A stretch of DNA of 64,000 nt, taken from the NCBI GenBank assembly GCA_947034885.2, contig OX344749.2:23575501-23639500 (forward strand), written 5' to 3'. The notes under the pieces were generated by a model. It made no database searches and was not told the origin of the DNA. It worked only from the letters and a program-made list of their open reading frames with translations. Shown here in pieces: positions 21,882 to 34,321 of this stretch. The position numbers were made by a program, and so were the translations under genes. The first letter of the stretch is position 1, and each line of letters opens with the position of its first letter. The DNA comes from Thuidium tamariscinum. Lineage: Eukaryota; Streptophyta; Bryopsida; Hypnales; Thuidiaceae.

Positions 21882-24800
21882 TTATTGTTGGAATAGGGGC
21901 AACAAAAGCGAGGACGCTGGGTGCAAGGCGGCTCGCTTAACTGCCTCAAGGGCTTGAACAAGGTGAACCAAATATGGCTCTTGTTGCGATCCAATGATAA
22001 GTAGATCAACAAGTAACTCCAGTTCTTTGTTGAAGTCCGCACCTATTCGTCTGCACAAGAAGAGTTAAACATCATGCACGTATAAATTTAGAGTGGGAAG
22101 TAGCAGAGCTGATGGTGAATATTGACTATTCGTACTAAATTTAAGAATAATTTTATCACCACTCCGAACATTGGTCTACATACCCAACAGTGTTCTTGAA
22201 ATTTCTGTCATCTGCTGCTTGTCTAGCACGCCGAGGATCAAGTTTATCTTGCTTGCGATATCTGCCACTGGATCTCTTCCTGGGAGAAGAAACGTCTCCA
22301 CCCAAGGCAGATTGCAGTGAAACCACTAAGCGGGGTGATTCCACATTGTACCCGTCGTCTTTCGTGAACAATGTCGGTATTAACCATTGCGTCGCTGTCG
22401 CATATTGCAGGCAAATGCTTTTCAAGTTATCCACTTTCTGCATTTCACACAACGGGCCTTGATGAAGAGAGGGTCTCGGTCTAGCAGATCAAATTAAGGT
22501 TACCACACCCAAAAGCGTCCAAATAAGCATCTGAGCATAGTTCAAATTATTCAAGTGTCTATGTATTTGTTAGGTCTTTTCGGTAATTCAAAGAGAATAC
22601 CACTCACTTAAAATGGATAATTTGGACATGGACTAGTTGGACACCACATGGATAAACTGTGAGTTTTCAAACTGCTAATTATAGGCTTCCACAAAAGCGA
22701 CCCTAAGCTCACATGTTCAGTGGGCATACAAAAGTAGGGGCCGTGTTTGCAACAGGGTCGCAATTAGGTGTGATTAGCTTACTTAATCACTCAAACTTGG
22801 GATGCTGTAATGAAGACGAGAGTTGCCCGGATTGCTTTCAACGAAGAAATTCAGCCGAATCTCATATGTACAACTAATTACACTCTCTAGCGGAAATGTG
22901 AACCTCATGTTTCGCTAACTCAAACCTCTGCCCAATGATCTCGTTTCAAATTGTTGGCTTCCAGTGTCTGCTAGTAAAGAATCGAGGCTCGAATTCTAGT
23001 TCCTTTTGAACTTTATACTCTGTAAGACTGATGCTTTTCAGATCACTGTTAGAACGGTTGATTTCCAATTGCTGCTTTAATTATAGAATCTAGACATCCG
23101 TGTGTATGAAATACCTTGAAAATTTTAGGCCAGAAAAACATGCATTGCTTCAGGCACTTATCCAAGAAGGCTTCATGCTCTTGCATAACCTGCCCTACCA
23201 GACCCACGCAAAAATTAGAAGAATTGTATCACCAATAAACAACGGCATCAAAGTTTAAAGAGGTCCATTTATGATAATCGAATTACTCCAACTTCATCCA
23301 GACTAGTGATATTCATAAACCTGTTATTCAAATCCTTGTACCTCGTCCACGCTGTTTGAGCAGCATAGACTGCTGTGAAAACTGTGCCAATTGGGTTCCA
23401 GCACCTGCACAAACAAACCCCACATTATGGAATGAACCTGCATTATCATTAATACAATTTAGAAAACTTCTTGCATGTTTGAAAGCTACAATGTTAGTAT
23501 TCCCCCTAAACAATGGTTGTGGTAGAATTCGTTGAGCTCTTTCATGTCAATGCTGTAGGGAAGGGTTATACGAAGCAGCCTATGAATCTCTTCTAGGAAC
23601 AATAAACAAACCAGTTTTTAATCTACAACAGCATTGAAATAAAAACACAACACAACGAATTAGTATCTTGACGTATTTTATTGCAGAAGGTGGGTTCTCT
23701 TGAAAGAGTATATGTTCAATTTATTACCTCAAAAGTCATGTAATGTTCGAAGCTCTGGACAAAATGAAGCATACGTTGGCAAACTGCGTACGACCTAGAA
23801 ATTGCTGTCCCCGTGATATCAAACGGACGAGTAGCCAGCTGCCATGTAACAAGCATGATAAATTTAAGACGTACTGAACCGATGCAGGTTAACTGCGAAA
23901 TGACTTGTAAGTATGTATAAAAATTCAAAGTAGGACCAGAATATGATTTTTTGGTTCTCCATTAAAGTGACTTTAGTATTAACAGGTAACCTCAGCGTAC
24001 AATAAGTGACTCGGAAACTAGTGTGACAAACCTGATGGATCTGCCAGGCAGCACACAGCTGACGCTTTACGTGCTTGCAATGAAAAAGATGTCGGAATAT
24101 GAGTTGATACTTGGTCAAAGCTCTCCTTGATAGCACCAATGAAACCGGCCACCTAACCTTAATTATGATTGCAACACCCAAACTCACCACTTCAGGTATT
24201 CACAACTTCTAAATGTTCTACCTATGCTGCTACAAACTTTCATAAAAGAACCAGAGTTGATCTCAGTGAAAGATGTGCTAACCTTGTAGTCCAAAACAAA
24301 AGTGTCTACGCCAGTTATGCTTCCTGTTGCGCCACCGAAGGCATTGCTGGTCGCTGGTCGTGTAACTTGAATGGCCGAACCATTCTCATTCTGCATGATT
24401 TTCTGTAGCTGCATCTGGAGTGATGATTTCTCCTGCGGGCGTCAGAAAAATAAACTCTCAATAGAGGAATACACAAGAATAAATGATGGATGAGAACAGA
24501 ATTTTATTTCCTGGAATTGTTCAGAATGATCTAATCGGTGAAACCAACCTAAAAATACAACTATCCAATCCATTTAGATGAAAAGAATGCTTTGAGCATG
24601 TTAAGGAGACATCATTATCATGTACCTCGTTTCAATTCAATCAGGAGCTAAAGCAGTATACAAAAGTATAATGACAGAACACACTGATCCCTATAGAGTC
24701 AAATCTAGATTTAGATTTCTTTTGAGTTCATCATTCTGGCACTGGAAATAATGAACTCAAAAGAAAAGCGAGGTGCATTTGAAAAACAAGGATAAAGATG

Positions 24801-27800
24801 TCATCCGATTGTCTAGTCTGTGGTTGAAGAATAGTTACAATGATGCACGTGAGATCATCGTGATAAGGATCCGATGCCGCGACTGATGTCCTCAGAGCCA
24901 GCTCCAAAAGTGACTAAAACAAGTTCCGAGTGTGGTTCAGAGACATACAAATTAAGAAATGTCTTTGCTACTGATTTGACCAGAAGAGAGCGTCTATATG
25001 TCTATACATATGTAAATTGTAAGGTGTCATACATTTCTTAAGAACATGTACGAAATTAAGAGAGAGTTATGCCACAAAAAGTAGTAAAAAATTGAACATC
25101 TGAAAATACAAAGTACAGAGGTGGTCACAAGAATGATGTACAGGTTCCGCGAGGTAACCTGGAGCCTCTCCTTTGACAAGGAAGCCGGTCTTTTTGCAAG
25201 TTCATCTTTGGCTGTATCCATGAAGATAACCAAGAAATCTCCCTGAATTTTACAATTGTATTATGCGGATTAGTTATATTGAATGCAAGGGAAACTAAAA
25301 GGACTAGTTGTACTAAAGCATCGCAGAAAATATTATTCCTCAATTGGAGATGGGCTGCATACCAGAAAGGTGTACCGTCAAAGTCAGAGAAACCAAAAGC
25401 TTCACATTATGGACTGAACTGTCATGGGTAGGAGTTAGTGCTAGTGGCTAAAACAATCTTGGAACACATACCTTTTCGATGAAGAAGTAATGTTTCACAG
25501 AGCGCAACCTTCCCACCAGGTCAAACTGCAGTCACGGAAGAAGAACAGAGAAAATTCATCATCGAGGTTGAGGTAATGCATTCAGCACCGAATTTGGACA
25601 AAGATGTTCTGAGCAGTTACAGGTGGAGAAATCAGTTACATTCTTAGAAGCATTAAAGGTTGTAATGGCTGATTGGTTCAGGGTTTGGAGGCTAAATAGA
25701 ACTTCCACTGCATTCACAGGGTACTCCTCAAGAAAAAGGATCTCACTTCGCTGTGAATTCTAAGAAGAAGAAAAAAATGGAGTTCAGAGAATTTTTCCGC
25801 TCCGACATAGCGCAAGGTGGTAGAAGCGTAAGCACGAGATCCGAACGAAATATGCAATGAAAATACTTGTATTCTTCATATTCTGTTCATTCCACAGAAC
25901 TAGGTTGTGTGTTTCATAGATACACATCATCCAGATTTATGACTCACCTTGTTTACAATGAGATCAAGAAGCTCTGCACTTGCATAACTGTGCGCAATGT
26001 TAATGCGTTCCAAATAAGGCCTTTTCGACATAGGATTCGCTACCCTCACCTCATCGACTGACGGACCCTGAAAAAACAATAACTCAAAGCACGAAAATTC
26101 AATGTGCAATACGCATTCGATGTAGATAAGTAACCATATATGAATGCCAAAATAAGTAGATTAGAACTCAGAATTGTACCATGAGGATGCTGGTCTCCAT
26201 CTTACCATAATAATATTAAACGTCAAACTACATCATCTCCTCAAGCTAAAAAATAACACACCTGAATACACTGGCCGCACTCACGGATTGCATTCAAGTA
26301 TTTCCCTGTAGTAAGAATGATTTCTGCGGAAGACGCTAAAAATTCTGGTATGTCATTACGCAAGCTGTACCGCTTCCGCCAGTATGTTGCATGGTAGTCC
26401 TGACTCAAACTTTCCTGGAACATTTTGCAGCGTCTTGCAAGTTAACCAAATAGATCTTGTTGAGCTGCTTCAGGAAGCACAAAGCACACTATTTTCTTTC
26501 AGTAAGTTCTCCTTGTACTACAAACTGAGGTAGAAACACGATAACTTAGTCTCAGGTTAATCTGAAGAAAATAAATCATTCAAGAAACGATTATTTTCCT
26601 TCCTCAGCAAAACAATCAATGCCTATACTCAGTGTAATCAGCAAATGGTACCTTAGCCAACGTCTTATTCTCCTCAATAAGGAACTCCCCATACGGATCA
26701 TCAATAACCCCTTCATACACCCACCTGCCTTGTACATATCATTACCAGAAACATCCCTACAAACTCGTCCGACTAATAAGATTGAGACAAAGTCTGGTTG
26801 CAAGAGCAATATTGGATCTGTAACTCTATATATCTGTTGAACATATATCTATTAACTTGAAGCCATGTTGTCAATCCCCCGATTTGAGTTGTGATTATAC
26901 TCTCTAAATTAGGAGAAAAGTCTTCCAGAAAATGTTTCGCCTGCCTAATGATAACTATAAAAGGCTGTCAATTCTCAAATGAAAATTCGAAGACATAGTT
27001 CAGGGGAGAGTACATATGTCATGCTCTCAAGATATTCAGGAGATTGTCAGATTTTCAGCAAGTCAAAAAGAGGATTGATTCTTACCTCTCTAAAATTCTG
27101 AAATAAGGAGAACTTGCAGCATGAGTAAGCTTTTGAAGTAAAGACCTGACAACACTGTCCCCGGCCATGGCTGTTGCCTGTTGAATCACAGAACTTAATT
27201 AAAACAACTGCACGTCTTCCTTACCATCCTTCTCGGTGCTATGCCATGAAGCTTATAGCGACAATCTCTATTCTGAAGTTATTTAACCATAAAATGGTAG
27301 ACGGCCAAACAAATGTACCGAGTGTCTGTTTCAAACTAGGTAGTCGGGACCAATTTCGATGTATTCGGAAGGACAAGTCCTTGAAACTTTGACAAGCACA
27401 GCCCTCGTCCTCTAAACTTACTCTTTCTCGATAACCAAAAAAAATTTCAAGTGCTAGCAGAAACATTTGAAAATTTACCTGATTGTGGAGCAAGTTCAAT
27501 AAAGCAGCACCAGAGGCACCCTGCATTGATGCTTTCTGCAATACTGTGGAAAGGCATTGCATCGCTCCTATCATCGGCTGAACGTGTAAGAAACATATTG
27601 TGTACTCACGTCAACAGCATGTTATGGTGAACAAAAGTACTAAACTCCACGACGGGTAATAGTAAACGAATCTAGTTCTATCACCCAGGAAAGAACTAGG
27701 CGAAAGATTTACCTGGACAAAAAACCACAAGCCCGGCAAGGATAACCGCCCCAACCGGAACTGGTGCTCAAGTTGTGCAACCATGGCATGATAATCCTGC

Positions 27801-30228
27801 AGGAACAATAGTCAAGACCATGAACTAACTTCATCGGATTCAATTTAAGGAGAAAATATAGATCATATACTGCAGACTGGCTCTGCGGTTTGGTGTAATG
27901 AAGATCCATTCATTTCCTAAATGCAGACAGTTGTCACCATAGTGGCACATTTGACATCGAGAGTAAGTGTTTTCTAAAGAGAAAAATTTGAAGCATACAC
28001 TAACCTGAAGAATAGCTCTTAAACCAGAGGCAAGCGCATGGTTTGTCAAACCGTGCTTGAAGTGTGATCTTGCTTCAACAAATTGGCTCACAACCATGTA
28101 ATTCTCACATATCGGAAGGATTCGATTTGCGAGCTCCTGAAATACAGCATTCTTCCTGGGTTTCAGTCATCTCCTTAATGAGAATTGGGTTCATTTTAAT
28201 GAAAAGTAAAGCAAGGTTTAGAAAATTTGGTCGGCGTACATGTAAAGAGCTGTTTAATTTTGAATCCATGTAGAAAACGAAGGAAAAGTCATGATCCCGA
28301 CCCTTTCGCACACGCACATAGTTGCCATCGATCCCCACCATGGCATCCAACAACTCGTCTACGATGATAAGTTCCTGAAAATACAGATTTGGTTCAATTA
28401 CGGATAGAGTCAGACTATAAATGAACAATATTTGTATCCAGCTGCAAAACTACCAAAGCAACTCTTATAGAATTTGCCTCAAGGGATAGAAGTGATAATT
28501 TATTATGGTAGTGTGTTTGAGCTTCGTTGGCTACACAGAATTTCACCAAATCGAACATGTACTAATCCCTGAGAAGATTCAAGAAGATAAACACTTGAAC
28601 CCACCTTTATGGAAGTTTCACACGATCAACAGTACCTGAACAGATGGACAATATGCATCGAGTTGATGAACATTCTCCATGTTTCTGCATGAGAAGACTG
28701 AGTCGTAAGGACAGGTAGTAATTTCTGAATATTTCTAGCTTTGATATCTGAACATATGATCTGAGCAATATTCACTCAGGTGCGTGTAATCCAACCTCAA
28801 CAGGAGATAATAACGACATGAGATCAGAAACTTACTTCCCAGACACATGCTTATTGGAGCATGAGGACGCACATATATCATTATCCTGAAATGCATAATT
28901 GACCAACAGATATCAGTTTTTGAACAGTTAGCAAGTGCAGTTCATCGCAGCTAGTAACACCAGCAGAGTGTAGCAAGCATGTACGGCATGAAGACTTCAC
29001 ACAGATAAGTATAAGAACCAACTGCAGTATATGAATTCACTGAAGTCTGAAAAAGTGAGTTCTGTACCAGAAAAATGTGACGGCCAGTCAGATACGGCCT
29101 CTCAAAATTCCAACTGGGAGTTTCTGGATTTGGAACACCGGAATGGATCTCCAAGTCCTCTACGCAAACAATATAGTACGCGCATTATCAAAGTCACATC
29201 AAATTAACTCAGGTCCTCTAAATTATCATTATGAACATTCCTAATTAATTCTCGTTAAGTTCACCTTTCATTTTAAGATAAACAATCATTCAGAGAGAAA
29301 ACGTACAAAAACCTTCTTACATTCGGAGAATTACAACTGCCCTTACAGTTTCTTGGCATTAAATTTTTCCTCCTGAGGGACTTTGTCTTTGTCTTGCATG
29401 GGGATATGACGGCTCTAATTTCTTAGTTGAACTTAGAAAATGTCCAGAAAGTGCTAACGAGGAACTAATGGTCCACTGATCCTCATGGTGGACATCAGGT
29501 GTGTTACAACACCTGAAATAAAATAGATGAAGAAAAAGCTACGAGATAATTACATTAGATTATCACAAATCTTACTTTTCTTATCGGTAGGCTCGGATTC
29601 CACAATTTGTGACTGCTCATCACCGTCGTGTGGCCCCTCCGTCTGCTGCGCACTGTCCACATTCTGATAGTTTTCCCGTTTGCTTGTGGTCAGCGGCTGA
29701 AACACAAAAACAAGCCCAGAGTTAAATTTTCCTTTCATGAAGATCGTAGGCGTGAAGTTGATACATGTCATCAGATGCCATCGTCAAGATTATATGACGT
29801 CTGTGTTCAATCTGCAATGCTCACAGTCTTCTCTGCTACGTCACGGCAGCACATCTTTTTATCGACCTCTTAACTTTTAGAGCATTAACCTGAGGTTGAG
29901 GGCCACATGTTCCTAGATGTGTGCGCGTTGTGACTATCGCCATTAGTAGTAAACATTGCATTAGAAACGGCATTAGAAGCTCGTCCTTATTTCTCAGCAA
30001 TAAAATCTCACAGCACGATCTGAACAGAGCATGCATGATTTCATCTAGATTTTGTGAACTGCATCCTCCACCTTGCCAGGATATAAACATAGTTCAGCAG
30101 GGGATTCATCAATGCCGTGGATGGAAGACCTTGGAGAATGGACCGCTGACGTCTGAGTCTTCGTCAAGCTCCAAGGAGCGGATGTCCGGGTAGTAGTCAT
30201 CGTCAGAATCGTGTGGTTCTGCCATCAT
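21882..30228 (-). CDS. GCP2: Gamma-tubulin complex component 2 (GCP2/Spc97 family), 23 coding exons
   Basis: GCP2 pairs with GCP3 and gamma-tubulin in the small complex that nucleates microtubules. Modelled exons: 30228-30130, 29696-29576, 29159-29068, 28885-28836, 28684-28636, 28374-28240, 28136-28005, 27796-27713, 27577-27479, 27177-27086, 26724-26652, 26414-26262, 26067-25948, 25525-25472, 25242-25159, 24913-24839, 24432-24283, 24157-24032, 23838-23728, 23404-23342, 23189-23115, 22437-22184, 22050-21882. They join in phase to 819 aa. Family landmarks: ERPYLTGRH, ELIIVDELLDAMVGIDG, the stretch AMVAQLEHQFRLGRLS, RWVYEGVIDDPYGEF, EIILTTGKYLN, ALTKYQLIFRHLFHCKHV, VLEPNWH, LKSICLQYATATQWL and a C-terminus GSQQEPYLVHLVQALEAV. 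The acidic N-terminal segment (MMAEPHDSDDDYYPDIRSLE and the next exon) is less typical, and the first donor, AAG|GTCTTC, is weak. Confidence 0.93.
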
Positions 30229-33200
30229 GCCACAGCTTCCAAAATCCAGCTATCGTTCTGCTTAGTTGTTATCATCGTTCCTTCAAAAGAACCTGGGAGG
30301 GCAACACAGATTAAATATCGACGTAATGATCAACTTCAAATCATAAAGCTACGTGTCATAGAACTGCTCCAAGGTTCCCCCCCCCCCCGGTTGGCCATGT
30401 GTGTTTGATACAATGTTCCAGACGACTTGAACTCTGAAAGCCTTCGAAATTGAGCCGAAAAATGTCTAAATGTCTAAATTTGCTTACAAAATTCCTACTG
30501 AAGCACTTCTCAAAATATTTGTCCACTACTCGCTCTAGATTACAGTTTGATCACGCTATCAACGGCATGTTCCTAAATACTCAAAAATGAATTCTCTAAA
30601 AATTCAAACAAGCATCGTTCAATCTGCGTGCTAGATAAAACATTGCGCTATATATGGTACTCATGTCGCATGTGACGATCACCCTCTGAGCTTCTCTATC
30701 TTTTCATAGTTTCAGCACCCACTTCTGTTCGGGTATAGAACTCCTTTCAATGGCACCGTCGCTCAAGTTCCGCATCAATTTCCGTACAAATCAGTCACTC
30801 CAATCCCGACTCAAATACTCTTGCTCTCCCGGTTTGAAGACACAACAGACTCATTCACTCTTTCAAACCAAGTTGGCTGCTTTAACGCAGCTAAAACCTG
30901 ATCTAGTTGGAGCGCAACTACCAAAATCTCCTCACCTATTAAGTGATTCGTACATGTACGATGAACGGCTGCATTGAGAAAACGACACAATCTCATAAAC
31001 CTAGGTTGTAAATTATTGCCAGAATCGTAGTGCTTGACCTCGTACAATCCCTCATACCTATGTGGCTATGGTCCTGTTGAGCATATCCCTAATCAGTAAC
31101 CACATTCAGGCAATCTTACAGTATCACTAATCGGATAGTGAGAAAGAATCTCTTTAAACATACGTTGGCCAAGATGGGTATACATGCGGTAAATATGTGC
31201 ACTAATCTAGCACCCTCGCTTGATGCCAGAAAACTGGAAACAGAGTCAGAAAGTAGGCTCAGAATCATCTTTCACAACAAGTGATTATCCCAGAAGCTAG
31301 TGCACAGCATGGATGTTCTGCGCACAAGAGTGCATCCAAACTGATAACGGTTCGTCGGATTACTTGATCATTAGAACTAAAAGCTTTTTTCAGAAACAGC
31401 TGCTGAACTCATTTCTGCTGTACCTTTTATTTACTGCAGTTCACACCTATTTGTGGAAAACATCACAACGGAGGAGCTCACCCTCTAAAATAAAAGTGTT
31501 AAAAAAAACAGATGACCAATAACGCAGCTATTATAATTCGATCCAGTCACAGCGAAAGTATGCTTGAAGAGAAGATATTCTCTTACTACCAGAGATTCTG
31601 AATTTCTGTTCAAGAGAAGTAACTAAAGCATTCAATTAGGCGGAGGGGAGCCTCCAAAAAGCAGAGGATGCGAATTAACCTAAAGCTTCAAACTACACAA
31701 GAGCATTACAAGGTGACGATCCTCCGAATCGTCGAATCAGCACATTCCTCATTGAAGTGAATGTTAAATGAATTCCGTGCGTAGGGAACTTCGCAAGGAA
31801 ACGTCAATAGAATGCCGCCGAAGATGGAGTGAGCTCTCCAAATATGACTGAGCTCCAAAAGAGCACAAGCGCCATACAGCAGTCTCCATATATTATTCAC
31901 AGTTTCCAAACCTCAAAGAGAAAATGAAGGGGTTTTAAGCAGACGAATTGATGTACAAACACTTCGTCACTTTACCTCGACCTACAATTGCCGGAAATTC
32001 ATCATGAATTTTGAAACGTCTCCAAAAGTTTCCGATCACAACGACGCTGACTGAAAATACCAAAGAAGCTTCAAATAGCAAGAAGCCGGCAACCGATCCA
32101 AATTCTGTACTCTAAACTTTGAACTGCACCAATCATCTCGAAGTTAAATTCGCGAAGCCCAGAAGATCTCATTCACGAAACAACAGTAACACTCACCTAA
32201 CCGTCGCTTCCGATTCCACCCGGCCACCAAATTGCACACAATCCTTCACCCCTTTCGCTAAGAAGCGGCAAAAATGCAAGGAAAAACTGCAGTTGATGCA
32301 TGAAGCGCAACCGGCCAGCAATCATGCGGCGAACTGAGAGAGAATCGAAGTCGTCCTTGTCCTTCACCAGGCCGCTCACTTGCTGCATAGACGTCCCGTG
32401 AAGAGGAAGCCTGCACCTGTCAGTCGCCGAAGTGGTCGCTACCAACTGCTGGTCGGATCTTTCCATGCTCTATCCATAGCCGTCCGACGGACCTCTCCCA
32501 GCGCCCGAAGGACGCTCCCTTCCCTTGCGCTGTACCTACTCTAACGTGCGCCTTGACAGCTTTCCTACCACTGGTCGGTTTTACGTTTGGAATGATGGTC
32601 TCTAACTTATGATTGCGTTGCCGTCCTTGAGTTCCTGAGAACGGGCCGGCAGCTACAGTGAACTGGATATATGCCGGCTCCTGTGAATCAATCGGGAATC
32701 GATTCCGTTGCAATAGTCCCTGTGCTGCTGTAAATTAACTTTTTACTTATCCAAATACAGTTTCAAAATACCGTTACTATCACACAGCGAAGCAGCCGGC
32801 CGGCATTCTCAGAGTGTGACCACTGAAAGCTCATCTAGCCCTGTAAACGAAGACTACGGGACCATTCCTGAGCACGTTGAAAATTTCTTGCTCCGCAGTT
32901 TCGCTCTTGGGAGCCGCATTTGTAACGGTGTGTTCATTCCAGAGCGGTCCAAAGGAAGGAAAATTGAATTTTTCGAGTTGGATTTCTGCAAAGTTCAGTT
33001 TCGAAAGAAGAATGCATCATCGCACATGATACTCTGTTGCCTGAAGTTAACGCCAGTTATATTGTTGAGGATTTGCATGTTTTTTGTGTGACATAGTCTG
33101 TGATATATCAACTGAAACCAGAAATTGCAGAGAGTGAGTTGGCTACACTTACAACTTCGAAGGGAAATTCAACATTGCCTCCACAATCCACAAACATTGT

Positions 33201-33865
33201 TCTAACTTCTTTAAGGCCAGCTTAACTAGAAACGGAAGATTCTTTTTATTCCATTGTTAATTGCGTTTCAGTTAGCCTTAGACAGCGTTTCTTGCGATCC
33301 TATTTTGAAAGACTCTGTTCTCAAGCAATAGGTTCTTATTTTAAAAGTGCAAAACGCATATAAAAAAACTTTCAAAACATTGATGAAATGGAAATCGGAG
33401 AATTGAATAACAGTTGAATTTCGATTTCCAGTAATGCCGCTTGAACCCACATTGAACACCAAGACCGTAACGCTTCCACAGAACATCGCTCGAACTACAA
33501 ATTGAAGCCAAAAGCCATCATCATCTCATTCCGCTTCAATAAAGTTTTTAATTTCGTTTTTGAAGGTCTGAGATTGTATTGTTTCGATACTTTTCTAAAG
33601 GACAGTTCTTAAGCTTCAATACAAAGATTTGAAAAACGTTCAAATTATCCCTTCAGGAACGAGAAATCGGAGAATTGAATAACGGGTTGAAATACGTTTC
33701 GAGAAAAACTGCTTGAACGTACATTGAATCACCAGGACCACGCAGCATCGGTGTAACCAGAAAATTCAAGGTGATGAACTCGAGCAGAGCGATTGTTATC
33801 AAATAGAATTTTCAGTCAAGCCAAAATTCAGTGATACAGTGATCGACTTACTGTTGTAATTAAAC
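30229..33865. other. Intergenic region between divergent genes, GC-richer patch at about 32.2-32.7 kb
   Basis: GCP2 is transcribed leftward from 30.2 kb and the gene at 33.9 kb rightward, so this region should hold both promoters. A patch at 32.2-32.7 kb is richer in G and C and has several CG dinucleotides; it could be a 5' leader or promoter. Short frames on both strands have no recognisable features. A run of ten or more C is at 30376-30388. Confidence 0.4.
33391..33740 (+). repeat. Direct repeat upstream of the 33.9-kb exon
   Basis: A segment of about 76 bp beginning AAATCGGAGAATTGAATAAC near 33392 recurs from about 33664. Both copies also contain GCTTGAAC, ACATTGAA and CACCA.GACC in the same order, about 270 bp apart. 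Spacing and divergence suggest an old local duplication. Confidence 0.6.
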
Positions 33866-34321
33866 ATGCCGAAGGAGCTTTCGAAGTTCGACCGGCGCAT
33901 CGAGGATGCGCTCCTTGCGGAAGACAAGCGTATCAAAGCGGAAGCAGCGGCCCAGAAGGCACTGCAGGATGCCAAGAAGATCCAGAAACCACCGGACAAC
34001 CGCCACATCGTCTGGTCCGAGCAGCCGGTGTGGGTGGAGGACGAGAAGCTGGCGAACTACATGCACGACAACCGCAACGAAGACGGCTTCCTGCGACCCT
34101 ACCTGGCCTGGCGGTACATGCTGCGGCAGTTGGGAGTGAGAGGGACAGACATCGTCGCCGAGCCATGGCCGAACGATGTGGACAACGAGCGGGCCTACCC
34201 GCTGCTGAATTGCGAGCGCCATGGCCACGAAATTTGGATGCATCAAGTGCAGCCCAATGTGACGCCGCAACTGCCGAGCACTGTCACCCCTGGCCACCTC
34301 AATTTCATGTTCTCCAAGATG
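33866..34321 (+). CDS. GC-rich conserved-looking first exon, 152 codons, unknown protein
   Basis: I do not recognise this protein. The exon starts at ATG and ends at a strong donor (AAGATG|GTAAGA) in phase 0. It encodes a charged, helix-prone N-terminus (about 1-45, rich in Lys, Glu and Ala), then a Trp- and Tyr-rich region including HIVWSEQPVWVEDEK and YLAWRYMLRQLG, and EPWPNDVDNERAYPLLNC. Codon use is far more GC-rich than in the armadillo-like exons from 36.3 kb. It is probably the first exon of that gene. The next exon I can define needs phase 1, so a small intervening exon is missing (a candidate starts near 35827 with AMPTEEGIVQKK), or the two are separate genes. Confidence 0.6.

Noticed and set aside
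23404-23640. Possible extra GCP2 exon reading EIHRLLRITLPYSIDMKEL on the minus strand
   Set aside because: The expected GCP2 continuation VLEPNWH is found intact at 23404-23342 directly in phase with the exon ending at 23728, so this segment is intronic.
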